Source: Stutzerimonas kunmingensis
GTDB taxonomy: Bacteria > Pseudomonadota > Gammaproteobacteria > Pseudomonadales > Pseudomonadaceae
Assembly: GCF_900114065.1 (NCBI RefSeq)
Contig: NZ_FORS01000003.1
Location: forward strand, 310,001-374,000
Length of the DNA stretch: 64,000 bases
Direction: 5' to 3'
Shown here one piece after another: positions 37,028-48,919 of the stretch. The notes beneath the pieces were generated by a model. It made no database searches. It saw only the letters and a list, made by a program, of their open reading frames with translations, and was not told the DNA's origin. The translations under genes and the position numbers were made by a program. Each line of letters starts with the position of its first letter. Within the stretch, counting starts at the first letter, position 1.

Positions 37028-37582
37028 ATGCACTGGCGTAACTCCTCAACGAACTATGGGCTGACCAGCATTGCCTTGCACTGGTTGGTGGCCATCGCCG
37101 TATTCGGTCTGTTCGGCCTGGGCTTCTGGATGGTTGGGCTGAACTACTACAGCAGCTGGTATCGCACCGCGCCGGACCTGCACAAGAGCATTGGCATCGC
37201 GCTGTTTCTGATCATGCTGCTGCGGGTGCTCTGGCGTTTCGTCAGCCCTGCGCCGGCGCCGCTGGCGAGTCAGGGGCGGCTGACCCGGATCGCGGCCAGG
37301 CTTGGTCACAGCCTGCTGTACCTCGGCCTGTTCCTGGTGATGATCTCGGGTTACCTGATCTCCACCGCCGATGGCCGGCCGATCAGCGTGTTCGGCCTGT
37401 TCGAGGTGCCGGCGCTGATCACTTCCATCCCCGATCAGGCCGACAGCGCCGGGATTGTTCACGAATACGCTGCCTGGGCGCTGGTGATCTTCGCCGTGGT
37501 ACACGCCCTGGCTGCGCTCAAACACCATTTCATCGACCGCGACGCGACACTCAAGCGCATGCTCGGTCGTAGTGCCGGTTAA
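37028..37582 (+). CDS. Cytochrome b561 family protein (YceJ-like)
   Basis: This 184-residue protein has four membrane helices. Heme-ligand histidines are placed as in bacterial cytochrome b561: H18 in YGLTSIALHW, the HKSIG histidine at the second helix, and histidines in the VHEYAAWALV and VHALAALKHHF segments. It is predicted to carry electrons in the inner membrane. I chose the ATG at 37028 because GAAGGA at 37015-37020 is well spaced. The yceI gene starts 25 bases downstream, and a yceJ-yceI pair is common in proteobacteria. Confidence 0.9.
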   Translation: MHWRNSSTNYGLTSIALHWLVAIAVFGLFGLGFWMVGLNYYSSWYRTAPDLHKSIGIALFLIMLLRVLWRFVSPAPAPLASQGRLTRIAARLGHSLLYLGLFLVMISGYLISTADGRPISVFGLFEVPALITSIPDQADSAGIVHEYAAWALVIFAVVHALAALKHHFIDRDATLKRMLGRSAG

Positions 37583-37607
37583 TCACCCCCGATAGGAGAA
37601 TCCATCG

Positions 37608-38183
37608 ATGCTCAAGAAAACCCTCGCCGCACTGGTCCTCGGTTCCGCACTGGTCGGTGGCCAGGCATTCGCTGCCGACTACGCCATCGACAAGCAGGGC
37701 CAGCACGCCTTCGTCAATTTCAAGATCAGCCACCTCGGCTACAGCTGGCTGTGGGGCACGTTCAAGGATTTCGATGGCAGCTTCAGCTTCGATGCGGACA
37801 AGCCGGAAGCGAGCAAGGTCAACGTCACGTTGAAGACCGCCAGCGTCGATACCAACCACGCCGAGCGCGACAAGCACCTGCGCAGCGATGACTTCCTCAA
37901 CGTCGACAAGCACCCGGCAGCGACCTTCGAGTCGACTTCGGTGAAGTCCACCGGCGACGGCACTGCTGACATCACCGGCAACCTGACGCTTAACGGCGTG
38001 ACCAAACCGGTGGTGATCGCTGCCAAGTTCATCGGCGAAGGTGATGATCCCTGGGGTGGCTACCGTGCCGGTTTCGAAGGCAGTACCACGCTGACGCTGA
38101 AGGACTTCGGCATCAAGATGGACCTCGGGCCGGCGTCGCAAACGGTCGATCTGATCATCTCGGTCGAAGGTGTGCGCAAGTAA
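37608..38183 (+). CDS. YceI family periplasmic protein
   Basis: This 191-residue protein has a Sec signal peptide (cleavage after GGQAFA, residue 22) and a lipocalin-like YceI beta-barrel ([33 protein letters not shown], then [12 protein letters not shown] and [16 protein letters not shown] strands). YceI proteins bind polyisoprenoid or similar hydrophobic ligands, and pairing with a cytochrome b561 suggests a quinone-type ligand. The syntenic P. aeruginosa protein is a secreted protein of this family. The ribosome site is AGGAG 9 bases before the ATG. Confidence 0.92.
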   Translation: MLKKTLAALVLGSALVGGQAFAADYAIDKQGQHAFVNFKISHLGYSWLWGTFKDFDGSFSFDADKPEASKVNVTLKTASVDTNHAERDKHLRSDDFLNVDKHPAATFESTSVKSTGDGTADITGNLTLNGVTKPVVIAAKFIGEGDDPWGGYRAGFEGSTTLTLKDFGIKMDLGPASQTVDLIISVEGVRK

Positions 38184-38201
38184 ACGCTCCCCGTGGAACC
38201 C

Positions 38202-38226
38202 GAACGCCGGCATCTTGCCGGCGTTC
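38202..38226 (+). terminator. Hairpin after yceI
   Basis: GAACGCCGGCA (38202-38212) and TGCCGGCGTTC (38216-38226) form an 11-bp stem with a TCT loop 18 bases after the yceI stop. The T-run behind it is poor (TGCGTTTG), so termination may be partial. Confidence 0.55.
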
Positions 38227-38342
38227 TGCGTTTGCCTGGATTATGTATCGGCGCGGATTGCGCAGCGGACAAAGCTGTGGCGAACGGGCCTATGAACACA
38301 CCTTTTGCAATATTTGCAGCAGGTCCGACGAGTCTTTTCAGG

Positions 38343-38372
38343 TTTACAGACAGTCATGGATGTAAGTATATT
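38343..38372 (+). promoter_or_regulatory. Promoter of the efflux operon overlapped by a TtgR-type operator
   Basis: TTTACA (38343-38348) and TATATT (38367-38372) are 18 bases apart. The stretch between is a dyad with TTTAC on the left and GTAAG on the right, around CATGGATG. From memory it closely resembles the TtgR operator in front of ttgABC of P. putida, which covers the promoter in the same way. The mexA-type start is 76 bases downstream. A TetR-type repressor encoded elsewhere is implied. Confidence 0.6.
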
Positions 38373-38448
38373 TCGGCCCTTTCCGCTCTCCGCGTCTGCG
38401 GTGTGCTGTTGCCCACTCCCGCCTGCCAGGTTTTCAAGAGGTCTAACC

Positions 38449-39591
38449 ATGCCAATCAAGTCAGCCAATGCTGCCCTGATGTCCATTCTCGCCATGGCTG
38501 TTTTCCTGGCCGGCTGTCAGGAAGAAGCAGCACCTCCGGCCCAGCAGAAGCCCCAGGTCGGTATCGTGACCCTGCAGGCGGAGCCGTTCGCGGTAACCAC
38601 CGAGCTGCCCGGGCGTACCCGCGCCTACCGCATCGCCGAGGTGCGACCGCAGGTCAACGGCATCATCCAGAAGCGCCTGTTTACCGAAGGCAGTGACGTA
38701 AAGGCCGGGCAGCAGCTGTATCAGATTGATCCATCGGTATACGAAGCCACGTTGAAGAGCGCCCAGGCGAGCGTGGCGTCCAGCAAGTCGCTGGCCGACC
38801 GTTATGCCGAGCTGGTCAAGGACCAGGCCGTCAGCAAGCAGGCCTATGACGAGGCCCGCGCAGCCAGCCTGCAGGCCGAAGCAGAGCTGGAGCGCGCGCG
38901 CATCGACCTGCGCTACACCAAGGTGCTGGCGCCCATCTCCGGCCGCATCGGCCGTTCCGCCGTCACCGAAGGTGCGCTGGTCAGCAATGGCCAGGCGCAG
39001 GAGCTGGCGACCATTCAGCAGCTCGATCCGATCTATGTCGATGTCACCCAGCCTGCCCGTGATCTCTTGGCGCTGCGCCGCGATCTGGCCGAAGGCCGGC
39101 TGCAGAAGTCCGGCGAGAACGCCGCGCGGGTCAGCCTGAAACTGGAAGATGGCAGCGATTACGGCCATGAGGGCAAGCTCGAATTCAGCGAAGTGACGGT
39201 CGACCCTGGTACCGGTTCGGTGACCCTGCGCGCCGTATTCCCGAATCCGGACAAGAATCTGCTGCCGGGCATGTTCGTCCATGCGCAGCTGGTGGCCGGC
39301 ATGAAGAGCGAGGCGATCCTGGTTCCGCAGCAGGGCGTCACCCGCAACACCAAGGGTGACCCGACCGCCATGGTGGTCAATGCCGAGAACAAGGTGGAAG
39401 TGCGCCCGATCAAGACCGAGCGTGCCGTGGGCAATCGCTGGCTGGTCGGTGACGGCCTGCAGCCGGGCGACCGCGTGATCACCGAAGGCCTGCAGTTCAT
39501 CCGGCCGGGGGTCGAGGTCGAGGTGGCTCCGGCTACCAATGTCGATAATCGCGGTGGGGTGTCTGCACAACCCCAAGGCCAAGAAGGCTGA
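38449..39591 (+). CDS. mexA: RND efflux periplasmic adaptor (MexA/TtgA type)
   Basis: This 380-residue lipoprotein has lipobox LAGC with C23 as the lipidated residue. The order of domains is a beta-barrel/lipoyl half ([45 protein letters not shown]), an alpha-hairpin, the second lipoyl half ([23 protein letters not shown]) and a membrane-proximal domain. It bridges the inner-membrane pump to the outer-membrane channel. I chose the ATG at 38449 on signal-peptide and ribosome-site (AGAGG) grounds. It could equally be named ttgA or acrA. The pump gene follows after 13 bases. Confidence 0.92.
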   Translation: MPIKSANAALMSILAMAVFLAGCQEEAAPPAQQKPQVGIVTLQAEPFAVTTELPGRTRAYRIAEVRPQVNGIIQKRLFTEGSDVKAGQQLYQIDPSVYEATLKSAQASVASSKSLADRYAELVKDQAVSKQAYDEARAASLQAEAELERARIDLRYTKVLAPISGRIGRSAVTEGALVSNGQAQELATIQQLDPIYVDVTQPARDLLALRRDLAEGRLQKSGENAARVSLKLEDGSDYGHEGKLEFSEVTVDPGTGSVTLRAVFPNPDKNLLPGMFVHAQLVAGMKSEAILVPQQGVTRNTKGDPTAMVVNAENKVEVRPIKTERAVGNRWLVGDGLQPGDRVITEGLQFIRPGVEVEVAPATNVDNRGGVSAQPQGQEG

Positions 39592-39604
39592 GGGGTTCCT
39601 AGTC

Positions 39605-42600
39605 ATGTCCAACTTCTTTATCGACCGGCCGATCTTCGCCTGGGTGATTGCTCTGGTGATCATGCTCGCCGGCGGCCTGTCCATCCTCAACCTGCCGGTC
39701 AACCAGTATCCGAGCATCGCCCCACCCGCGGTCGGTATCTCGGTGACCTACCCGGGCGCCTCTGCACAGACCGTGCAGGACACCGTGGTGCAGGTCATCG
39801 AACAACAGCTCAACGGTATCGACGGGCTGCGCTACATCAGTTCGTCGAGTAACTCCGACGGGAGCATGGAAATCACCGTGACCTTCGATCAGGGCACCAA
39901 CCCCGATATCGCTCAGGTCCAGGTGCAGAACAAGCTGCAGCTGGCAACGCCGCTGCTGCCGCAAGAGGTTCAGCAACAGGGCATCCGCGTCACCAAGGCC
40001 GTGCGCAACTTCCTCATCATCATCGGTCTGGTATCGACTGACGGCAGTCTGGATCAACGCGACCTGGCCAACTACATCGTCGCCAACATGCAGGACCCGA
40101 TCTCGCGGACCAAGGGTGTGGGCGACTTCCAGGTGTTCGGTGCCCAGTACGCGATGCGCATCTGGCTCGATCCAGCCAAGCTGAACAACTTCAGCCTGAC
40201 GCCGGAGGATGTCAGCTCGGCGATCCAGGCGCAGAACGTCCAGGTGTCTTCCGGCCAGTTGGGTGGCTTGCCGGCGCTGCCCGGGCAGCAGCTCAACGCC
40301 ACGGTGATCGGCAAGACCCGTCTGCAGACTCCGGAGCAGTTCCGCAACATCCTGCTCAAGGTCAACAGCGACGGCTCGCAGGTGCGTCTGGGTGATGTCG
40401 CCAAGGTCGAGCTGGGCGGTGAGAACTACTCGGTCAGCGCGCATTTCAACGGCAAGCCGGCTGCCGGCCTGGCGTTGAAACTGGCCACTGGCGCCAACGC
40501 GCTGGATACTGTCGAAGGCGTGCGCAAGACCATCGACGAGCTCAAGCCGTTCTTCCCGCCGGGCGTCGATGTGGTCTACCCGTACGACACTACGCCGGTC
40601 ATCTCCGCCTCCATCACCGGTGTCATGCAAACGCTGCTCGAAGCGTTCGTGCTGGTGTTTCTGGTGATGTACCTGTTCCTGCAGAACTTCCGCGCGACGC
40701 TGGTTCCGACGCTCGCGGTACCGGTGGTGCTGCTGGGCACCTTCGGCGTGCTGGCGGTGTTCGGCTTCAGCATCAACACGCTGACCATGTTCGCCATGAT
40801 CCTGGCCATCGGCCTGCTGGTCGACGACGCCATCGTGGTGGTGGAAAACGTCGAGCGGGTGATGCGCGAAGAAGGGCTCTCGCCTCTGGAGGCGACGCGC
40901 AAGTCCATGGGCCAGATCCAGGGCGCGCTGATCGGCATTGGTGTGGTGCTGTCGGCGGTACTGCTGCCGATGGCCTTCTTCGGAGGCTCGACCGGGGTCA
41001 TCTACCGGCAGTTCTCGATCACCATCGTATCGGCGATGGTGCTCTCGGTGCTGATGGCGCTGATCTTCACGCCAGCGCTGTGTGCCACATTGCTGAAGCC
41101 GATCGACAAGGGCGACCATCACGAGAAACGCGGTTTCTTCGGCTGGTTCAATCGCTCCTTCGAGCGCAGCGTCAATGGCTATGAGCGCGGTGTGAAAGCC
41201 GTGCTCAAGCGCAAGGCGCCGTTCCTGCTGCTGTATGTGCTGATCGTCGGCGTCATGGTGGTGCTGTTCAACCGCATTCCCAGCGCCTTCCTGCCGGAAG
41301 AGGACCAGGGCGTCCTGTTCGCTCAGGTCATGACCCCGTCGGGCTCGACTGCCGAGCGCACCCAGCAGAGCATCGACGCCATGCGCAGCTATCTGCTGGA
41401 AGAGGAGGGCGACATCGTTCGTTCCGTCTTTACCGTGACCGGCTTCAGCTTCGCCGGCCGCGGTCAGAGCTCGGGTATCGCCTTCATCAGCCTGAAGCCT
41501 TGGAGCGAGCGGACCAACGAGGAGGACGGCGTATTCGCCCTGGCTCAGCGTGCGCAGCAACATTTCGCCAGTTTCCGTGACGCTCAGGTATTCGCCTTTG
41601 CGCCGCCGGCGGTGATGGAGCTGGGTAACGCCACCGGTTTCAACCTGTTCCTGCAGGACCGCGCCGGCGTTGGCCAGGAAGTGCTGCAGCAGGCCCGCGA
41701 CAAGTTCATGCAGCTGGCCAGCCAGAGTCCGGTGCTGACCCGGGTGCGGCCCAATACCCTGCGCGACGAACCGCAGTATCAGGTGCTTATCGACGATGAA
41801 AAGGCGCGGGCACTGGGCGTTTCGCTGGCGGCGATCAACAGCACCCTGTCGATCGCCTGGGGTGGGCGCTACGTCAATGACTTTATCGATCGAGGGCGGG
41901 TGAAGAAGGTGTATTTGCAGGGCGTTCCGGACGCGCGCATGAGCCCTGAGGATTTGCAGAAGTGGTATGTGCGTAACGATGCCGGCGAGATGGTGCCGTT
42001 CAGCGCCTTTGCCAGCGGCGAATGGACTTACGGTTCGCCGAAGCTGTCCCGCTACAACGGCGTCAGCGCGATCGAGATGCTCGGCGAGCCGGCGCCCGGC
42101 TACAGCTCGGGTGATGCCATGGCCGAGGTGGAGCGCATCGCCGCTCAGCTGCCGCCGGGGGTGGGCTATTCCTGGACCGGGCAATCCTACGAGGAGCGGC
42201 TGGCCGGCTCGCAGACGCTGGCGCTTTACGCCCTGTCGCTGCTGGTGGTGTTCCTCTGCCTGGCGGCCTTGTACGAGAGCTGGTCGATTCCGTTCTCGGT
42301 CATGCTGGTGGTGCCGCTTGGCATCGTCGGTGCGCTTGCCTTTACGCTGCTGCGCGGCCTTTCCAACGAGGTGTTCTTCCAGGTGGGCCTGGTCACTACC
42401 ATTGGTCTGTCGGCGCGTAACGCGATCCTTATCGTGGAGTTCGCCAAGGCGCTGCACGAGCAGGGCATGAGCCATGTCGATGCGGCATTGCAGGCATGTC
42501 GCATGCGTCTGCGGCCGATCATCATGACGTCGCTGGCGTTCATTCTCGGGGTGGTGCCGCTGGCGCTTGCTTCCGGGGCTGGCGCGGGCAGTAAGCACGC

Positions 42601-42742
42601 CATCGGTACTGGCGTGATCGGCGGGATGATCTCCGCTGCGGTGCTGGCGATTTTCTGGATTCCGTTGTTCTACGTGATGATCTGCACAATCTTCGACCGC
42701 ACGAAGCCCGCCAACGAAGGTGTGAAGGAGGACTCGCTGTGA
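39605..42742 (+). CDS. mexB: RND multidrug efflux pump (MexB/TtgB type)
   Basis: This 1045-residue HAE-1 family inner-membrane proton-drug antiporter has 12 membrane helices with two large periplasmic loops (after helices 1 and 7). The proton relay is the double Asp in [17 protein letters not shown]. The N-terminus [23 protein letters not shown] is typical. It should export hydrophobic antibiotics, solvents and dyes as a trimer. I chose the ATG at 39605; the frame upstream of it overlaps the adaptor gene. The outer-membrane gene starts in its stop codon. Confidence 0.95.
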   Translation: MSNFFIDRPIFAWVIALVIMLAGGLSILNLPVNQYPSIAPPAVGISVTYPGASAQTVQDTVVQVIEQQLNGIDGLRYISSSSNSDGSMEITVTFDQGTNPDIAQVQVQNKLQLATPLLPQEVQQQGIRVTKAVRNFLIIIGLVSTDGSLDQRDLANYIVANMQDPISRTKGVGDFQVFGAQYAMRIWLDPAKLNNFSLTPEDVSSAIQAQNVQVSSGQLGGLPALPGQQLNATVIGKTRLQTPEQFRNILLKVNSDGSQVRLGDVAKVELGGENYSVSAHFNGKPAAGLALKLATGANALDTVEGVRKTIDELKPFFPPGVDVVYPYDTTPVISASITGVMQTLLEAFVLVFLVMYLFLQNFRATLVPTLAVPVVLLGTFGVLAVFGFSINTLTMFAMILAIGLLVDDAIVVVENVERVMREEGLSPLEATRKSMGQIQGALIGIGVVLSAVLLPMAFFGGSTGVIYRQFSITIVSAMVLSVLMALIFTPALCATLLKPIDKGDHHEKRGFFGWFNRSFERSVNGYERGVKAVLKRKAPFLLLYVLIVGVMVVLFNRIPSAFLPEEDQGVLFAQVMTPSGSTAERTQQSIDAMRSYLLEEEGDIVRSVFTVTGFSFAGRGQSSGIAFISLKPWSERTNEEDGVFALAQRAQQHFASFRDAQVFAFAPPAVMELGNATGFNLFLQDRAGVGQEVLQQARDKFMQLASQSPVLTRVRPNTLRDEPQYQVLIDDEKARALGVSLAAINSTLSIAWGGRYVNDFIDRGRVKKVYLQGVPDARMSPEDLQKWYVRNDAGEMVPFSAFASGEWTYGSPKLSRYNGVSAIEMLGEPAPGYSSGDAMAEVERIAAQLPPGVGYSWTGQSYEERLAGSQTLALYALSLLVVFLCLAALYESWSIPFSVMLVVPLGIVGALAFTLLRGLSNEVFFQVGLVTTIGLSARNAILIVEFAKALHEQGMSHVDAALQACRMRLRPIIMTSLAFILGVVPLALASGAGAGSKHAIGTGVIGGMISAAVLAIFWIPLFYVMICTIFDRTKPANEGVKEDSL

Positions 42743-44163
42743 ACAAGTCTCTGTTGAGTCTGGCGCTCGTGGCGGCGCTGAGTGGCTGCTCGCTGATCCC
42801 CGAGTATCAGCGTCCGGATGCGCCGGTCCCGGCCGACTGGCCGCAGGGCGAAGTCTATTCGAAGCCATCCCCCGAGGCTCGGGCGCAGGCGCTCGGCTGG
42901 CGCGAGTTCTTCCGTGATCCGGCGCTGCAGCAGCTGATCGAGGTCGCGCTGGAGAACAACCGCGACCTGCGCGTCGCCGCGCTGAACGTCGATGCCTACC
43001 GTGCGCTGTACCGCGTGCAGCGCGCCGATGTGCTGCCGGCGGTGAGCGCCGATGGCGCTGGCACCCGCAGCCGTACACCGGGCGATCTGAACATGAGCGG
43101 CGAGCCGGCCATCAGCAGTCAGTACAGCGCCACCTTCGGCGTGTCCTGGGAACTGGATCTGTTCGGCCGCCTGCGCAGCCTGCGCGACCAGGCCCTGGAA
43201 GAGTTCTTCGCCAGCGAGGCCGCGCAGCGCAGCACGCAGATCAGCCTGATCGCCAGTGTCGCCAATGCCTGGCTGACGCTGCAGGCCGATCAGGCGCTGC
43301 TGCAGGTCACCCGTGACACGCTCAAGACCTACGAGGAAAGCCTGGGCCTGACCCAGCGCAGCTTCGATGTCGGCGTCGCCTCGGCGCTGGAACTGCGTCA
43401 GGCACGCAGTGCGGTGGACAGCGCGCGGGTGAGCATCGAGCAGTACACCCGCCTGGTGGCGCAGGACCGCAATGCCCTGACCCTGCTCCTGGGCCAGAGC
43501 CTACCGGCCGGTCTGCCGAGCGGCGAAGGTCTCGAGCGCACCCAGCTGGCGACGTTGCCGGTCGGGTTGCCCTCGGACCTGCTGCAGCAACGCCCGGATA
43601 TTCTCCAGGCGGAGTACCAGCTGCGTGCGGTCAATGCCAGCATCGGCGCCGCGCGTGCGGCCTTTTTCCCGCGCATCAGCCTGACCGGCGCGGCAGGGAC
43701 CGCCAGCCGTGAGCTGTCCGGCTTGTTCGACGGCGGTTCCGGTTACTGGAGTTTCTCGCCGAGCATCAGCGTGCCGATCTTCAATGCCGGCCAGTTGCGC
43801 GCGAATCTGGACTACGCAGAGATCAGCAGGAACATCCAGGTCGCGCAATACGAGAAGGCGATCCAGACCGCATTCCGCGAAGTGGTCGATGGTCTCGCGG
43901 CGCAGGCCACCTACACCCGCCAGGTGCAGGCGCAGCGGGATCTGCTGGCGACCAGCGAGGACTACTACAACCTTGCCGAGCGCCGTTATCGCACCGGCGT
44001 GGACAGCTATCTGACCGTGCTCGATGCGCAGCGCCAGTTGTTCAGCGTGCAGCAGCAGCTGATCAGCGATCGCCTCGCGCAGATGACCAGCGAGGTCAAT
44101 CTGTTCAAGGCCCTGGGTGGCGGTTGGCGGGGAATGCCACAGGCGGCGCCTGCCGAGGGCTGA
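42739..44163 (+). CDS. oprM: Outer-membrane efflux channel lipoprotein (OprM/TtgC type)
   Basis: This 474-residue TolC-family (NodT subfamily) protein has lipobox LSGC (C17), then [17 protein letters not shown] as in OprM. It has two repeats of the coiled outer-membrane efflux domain ([20 protein letters not shown] in the first, [21 protein letters not shown] in the second). The trimer forms the exit duct of the pump. The GTG start at 42739 overlaps the mexB stop (GTGA), so the two are coupled. A strong terminator follows. Confidence 0.94.
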   Translation: MNKSLLSLALVAALSGCSLIPEYQRPDAPVPADWPQGEVYSKPSPEARAQALGWREFFRDPALQQLIEVALENNRDLRVAALNVDAYRALYRVQRADVLPAVSADGAGTRSRTPGDLNMSGEPAISSQYSATFGVSWELDLFGRLRSLRDQALEEFFASEAAQRSTQISLIASVANAWLTLQADQALLQVTRDTLKTYEESLGLTQRSFDVGVASALELRQARSAVDSARVSIEQYTRLVAQDRNALTLLLGQSLPAGLPSGEGLERTQLATLPVGLPSDLLQQRPDILQAEYQLRAVNASIGAARAAFFPRISLTGAAGTASRELSGLFDGGSGYWSFSPSISVPIFNAGQLRANLDYAEISRNIQVAQYEKAIQTAFREVVDGLAAQATYTRQVQAQRDLLATSEDYYNLAERRYRTGVDSYLTVLDAQRQLFSVQQQLISDRLAQMTSEVNLFKALGGGWRGMPQAAPAEG

Positions 44164-44211
44164 GTGACATCGACGGCTGCCCCCGGTTCTGGGGACGGTC
44201 GTCGAGTGGAT

Positions 44212-44247
44212 ACAAAAACGCCGCCCGATGGGCGGCGTTTTTGTTTC
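44212..44247. terminator. Bidirectional terminator between oprM and the helicase gene
   Basis: ACAAAAACGCCGCCC (44212-44226) pairs perfectly with 44230-44244 around GAT. A-rich and T-rich arms at both sides make it work on both strands. The two genes converge here. Confidence 0.9.
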
Positions 44248-44256
44248 GGGCGCGGC

Positions 44257-46080
44257 TCAGGCCTCGCGGTTGCGCGTCAGCAGCGCCGGCTTTTCGCCAC
44301 GCGGGCGAGACGGCAGCTGCTCGAGCTGCTCCAGACTGGGCAGCCGATCGATCTTCGATTCCTTGTGGATGATCACTGGCTGCTTTTCACGCGGCTTGGC
44401 AGCTTCCTGGCGCGCGACGGCTGGCTCTTCGATCCGTCGGCTGTCGTTCTTGCGCCGTGGCTGGCCGTTGCGCGGCTGGCCGCTGCGCGCCGCCTGGCCT
44501 TGGCCCGTACCCGGACGTTTGCCCTTGCCGGCGGGAGCACCAGCAGCGCCAGGGCGTGCGGCTCCGGCGGCACGTGGCGCGGCACCAGCCGGAGCCGGAG
44601 CCGGAGCACCAGGGCGCCGGCCGCGGTTCTGCTTGTTCTGATACGGGCTGACGTAGTCGACACGATTGCCGAAGTTGTCCACTTCGTCATCGAGAAACTC
44701 GTCCGGAGCACGGTTTGGCGGCAGCTGCGGAGGTCGAGCAGCGGTTTGCGCTTCACTGGCGGCTCCATCGCGAGCAGGCTTGCGCGCCTTGCTCTGGCTG
44801 CGGCGGTTGCGTTCCTTCTGCTCGGTGCCTTTCTCTGCCGGCTTTTCGCGCTCAGCGCGAGCCTTGCGTTCGCCACGCTGCGGACGCGGCTGGCGCGGTT
44901 CGCGCACCTCCGGCTTCTCCGTCTCGATGGCGCTGGCATCGAAGCCCATCAGATCGCCTTCAGGGATGCGCTGCTTGGTCATGCGCTCGATGCCCTTGAG
45001 CAGCTTTTCCTCGTCCGGCGCGACCAGCGAAATGGCTTCACCGCTGCGCCCGGCACGGCCAGTACGGCCGATGCGGTGTACGTAGTCTTCCTCGACGTTG
45101 GGCAGCTCGAAGTTGACCACATGGGGCAGCTGGTCGATATCCAGACCGCGGGCGGCGATATCGGTGGCGACCAGGATGCGCACCTGGTTGGCCTTGAAGT
45201 CAGCCAGAGCCTTGGTGCGGGCGTTCTGGCTCTTGTTGCCATGAATCGCGGCAGCCGGCAGGCCGTGCTTTTCCAGATACTCGGCCAGACGGTTGGCGCC
45301 GTGCTTGGTGCGGGTGAAGACCAACACCTGCTCCCAGGCACCCTGGGTGATCAGGTGCGCGAGCAGAGCGCGCTTGTGGCTGGCAGCCACGCGGAACATT
45401 CGCTGCTCGATACGCTCGACGGTAGTGTTCGGCGGCGTGACCTCGATGCGCTCGGGGTTGTGCAGCAGCTTGCCGGCGAGGTCGGTGATGTCCTTGGAGA
45501 AGGTCGCCGAGAACAGCAGGTTCTGGCGCTTGGCCGGCAGCTTGGCGAGGACCTTCTTGACGTCATGGATGAAGCCCATGTCGAGCATGCGGTCGGCTTC
45601 GTCGAGGACGAGAATTTCCACGTGCGACAGGTCGATGGCTTTCTGGTTGGCCAGGTCGAGCAGGCGACCTGGGCAGGCGACCAGCACGTCAAGACCCTTG
45701 GCAACCGCCTGGATCTGCGGGTTCATGCCGACGCCACCGAAGATGCAGGTGCTCTTCAGGGGCAGATCGCGGGCGTAGATCTTGAAACTGTCGTGAACCT
45801 GGGCGGCGAGCTCGCGGGTCGGTGTCAGCACCAGCACGCGCGGCTGTTTCGGGCCGTAGCGGTGTTCACGATCCGGGTGACCACCCGGAAACAGCAGTTC
45901 GAGTACCGGCAGGGCGAAACCGCCTGTCTTACCGGTTCCGGTCTGGGCGGCGACCATCAGGTCGCGGCCTTGCAACACGGCGGGAATGGCCCGCTGTTGC
46001 ACGGGAGTAGGCTGGGTATAACCGGCGGCCTCGACGGCACCGGCCAAAGCCTCGGAGAGACCGAGGGAAGCAAAGGACAT
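44257..46080 (-). CDS. rhlE: DEAD-box RNA helicase, RhlE type with basic C-terminal tail
   Basis: This 607-residue ATP-dependent RNA helicase has Q motif [13 protein letters not shown], Walker A AQTGTGKT (45-52), the DEAD motif in [16 protein letters not shown] in LLFSATFS, and [13 protein letters not shown] and [10 protein letters not shown] in domain 2. The core ends near residue 375. After that about 230 residues are Arg/Lys/Pro/Ala/Gln-rich and probably disordered, containing a [20 protein letters not shown] RNA-binding patch. The position after oprM and the long tail match P. aeruginosa RhlE2, which affects mRNA turnover and virulence. An extended -10 lies upstream at 46217-46225. Confidence 0.9.
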   Translation of the reverse strand: MSFASLGLSEALAGAVEAAGYTQPTPVQQRAIPAVLQGRDLMVAAQTGTGKTGGFALPVLELLFPGGHPDREHRYGPKQPRVLVLTPTRELAAQVHDSFKIYARDLPLKSTCIFGGVGMNPQIQAVAKGLDVLVACPGRLLDLANQKAIDLSHVEILVLDEADRMLDMGFIHDVKKVLAKLPAKRQNLLFSATFSKDITDLAGKLLHNPERIEVTPPNTTVERIEQRMFRVAASHKRALLAHLITQGAWEQVLVFTRTKHGANRLAEYLEKHGLPAAAIHGNKSQNARTKALADFKANQVRILVATDIAARGLDIDQLPHVVNFELPNVEEDYVHRIGRTGRAGRSGEAISLVAPDEEKLLKGIERMTKQRIPEGDLMGFDASAIETEKPEVREPRQPRPQRGERKARAEREKPAEKGTEQKERNRRSQSKARKPARDGAASEAQTAARPPQLPPNRAPDEFLDDEVDNFGNRVDYVSPYQNKQNRGRRPGAPAPAPAGAAPRAAGAARPGAAGAPAGKGKRPGTGQGQAARSGQPRNGQPRRKNDSRRIEEPAVARQEAAKPREKQPVIIHKESKIDRLPSLEQLEQLPSRPRGEKPALLTRNREA

Positions 46081-46216
46081 GAGTAATCCTGTCTTGTTAG
46101 GGGCGAGGCCCTGGGATGATCATGCCTGGCTCGAATCGCGACTGGCGTGCGATCCCGTCCGGTCCTGCCGCGGGTCATATGTGCGGCATCCGGGCGTAAG
46201 CCTGGCGGAAGCGCGG

Positions 46217-46225
46217 AGTATAACA
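46217..46225 (-). promoter_or_regulatory. Extended -10 promoter element for the rhlE gene
   Basis: Read on the minus strand, TG-T-TATACT is an extended -10 element, about 137 bases before the rhlE ATG. No good -35 is visible, as is common for this promoter type. The long GC-rich leader could hold autoregulatory structure. Confidence 0.4.
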
Positions 46226-46279
46226 GAGCCTGTTAACGCCGCATTGCTCTGACAGTGTCGCAGGTCACGGGTTCATTAG

Positions 46280-46309
46280 CCAGCTCCGTATTTCTACGGA
46301 GCCGGCTGG
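46280..46309 (-). terminator. Hairpin after metF
   Basis: GCTCCGTA (46283-46290) and TACGGAGC (46295-46302) form an 8-bp stem with a 4-base loop, extended by CCAG/CTGG with a small bulge. It starts 3 bases past the metF stop. No T-run follows, so its strength is uncertain. Confidence 0.5.
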
Positions 46310-46312
46310 TGC

Positions 46313-47164
46313 TCAGCGTGACAGCCCGAGGTTGTTCCAGATCGCCAGGCTCGGCTCGGCCTGGTTCAGCGTGTAGAAGTGCAGGCCTGGCGCACCGCCG
46401 GCCAGCAGCTTCTGACACATCTCGGTGATGACCTGCTCGCCGAAGGCCTGGATGCTCTGCATGTCGTCGCCGTAGCTTTCGAGCTGTTTGCGCACCCAGC
46501 GCGGAATCTCGGCGCCGCAGGCATCGGAGAAGCGTGCCAGCTTGCTGTAGTTGGTGATCGGCATGATGCCAGGCACCACCGGGGTTTCCACGCCGAGTTC
46601 GCGCACGCGCTCGACGAAGTAGAAGTAGCAGTCGGCATTGAAGAAGTACTGGGTGATGGCACTGTCGGCGCCGGCCTTGGCCTTGCGCACGAAGTTGGCC
46701 AGGTCGTCTTCGAAGTTGCGTGCCTGCGGATGCATTTCCGGGTAGGCGGCAATCTCGATATGGAAGTGATCGCCGGTCTCGCTACGGATGAATTCCACCA
46801 GCTCGTTGGCGTAGCGTAGCTCGCCGCTGGCCATGCCCATGCCGGACGGCAGGTCGCCGCGCAGGGCGACGATGCGCTGGATGCCAGCCTCCTTGTAGAG
46901 GTTCAGCAGTTCGCGCAATTCGGCCTTGGTGTCGCCGACGCAGGACAGGTGCGGAGCGGTCGGCACCTTCACCTCGCCGTCGAGCTGCAGCACGGTGTTG
47001 AGCGTGCGATCGCGGGTCGAGCCACCGGCACCGTAGGTGCAGGAGAAGAAATCGGGTTGGTAGCCGGCCAGCTGGCGGGCCACGTTCAGCAGTTTTTCGT
47101 GCCCGGCTTCGGTCTTGGTGGGGAAGAACTCGAAGCTGATGGATGGGCGGTTCGAAGCGGTCAT
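46313..47164 (-). CDS. metF: MetF, 5,10-methylenetetrahydrofolate reductase
   Basis: This 283-residue FAD TIM-barrel enzyme makes 5-methyltetrahydrofolate, the methyl donor for methionine synthesis. Motifs are SFEFFPTKTEAG (catalytic Glu in FEFFPPKT-type strand 1), FFSCTYGAGGSTRDRT, RIVALRGDLP and AITQYFFNADCYFYF. I chose the ATG at 47164 by its match to the family N-terminus. It lies 73 bases downstream of ahcY, probably in the same transcript and so under the same SAH riboswitch. Confidence 0.95.
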   Translation of the reverse strand: MTASNRPSISFEFFPTKTEAGHEKLLNVARQLAGYQPDFFSCTYGAGGSTRDRTLNTVLQLDGEVKVPTAPHLSCVGDTKAELRELLNLYKEAGIQRIVALRGDLPSGMGMASGELRYANELVEFIRSETGDHFHIEIAAYPEMHPQARNFEDDLANFVRKAKAGADSAITQYFFNADCYFYFVERVRELGVETPVVPGIMPITNYSKLARFSDACGAEIPRWVRKQLESYGDDMQSIQAFGEQVITEMCQKLLAGGAPGLHFYTLNQAEPSLAIWNNLGLSR

Positions 47165-47237
47165 TCGGTTATTCCTTGGGCTGCAGGCTGCTGGCGACGA
47201 ATGCAGGGTGCAGGTCGTCGCCAGCAGCATGACCTGC

Positions 47238-48644
<1,407 letters not shown>

Positions 48645-48675
48645 CGAAGAGTTCTCCATTCGTATAGATGCGAAT

Positions 48676-48753
48676 GGGCGCCGTTGATGCGTTCTGGAAA
48701 CGCCCCATCCGAGCCTGACAGGTTTCATCCTGCTGCAGCGCCCCTCGGACGGG
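48676..48753 (-). ncRNA. SAH riboswitch (ahcY leader)
   Basis: On the minus strand the leader shows the SAH riboswitch core: GTCCGAGGGGCGCTGC at the 5' side, CAGGCTCGGAT closing P1, and a 3' AACGGCGCCC whose GGCGCCC can pair with GGGCGC to make the pseudoknot. It lies between the promoter and the ahcY ATG, 31 bases before the start. This class binds SAH and turns on expression of SAH-recycling genes. Confidence 0.9.
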
Positions 48754-48798
48754 TGGCGGGCACGGTCGAAGCGGAGTCGACCGGGAAAAAGCCCGGCG

Positions 48799-48827
48799 AT
48801 TATAGCTGCGCCGCGCGGCAATCCCAA
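48799..48827 (-). promoter_or_regulatory. ahcY promoter
   Basis: On the minus strand TTGGGA (48822-48827) and a perfect TATAAT (48799-48804) are 17 bases apart. Transcription should start near 48792, placing the whole SAH riboswitch in the transcript. The remaining gap to 48919 is very GC-rich and shows no gene. Confidence 0.75.
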
Positions 48828-48919
48828 CCCCGCGCCGCGCGAACTACAGCGAGCGAGCGCGGGTCGAAAACTACAGGTTCGGTGACCCTTGCCGGGCGAA
48901 ACCGTTTCAGGAGACCGCC

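Noticed and set aside
39599..43078. A 1159-codon open frame on the minus strand
   Set aside because: It lies antisense to the RND pump and channel genes, whose motifs are unmistakable. High-GC codon bias creates such long antisense frames.
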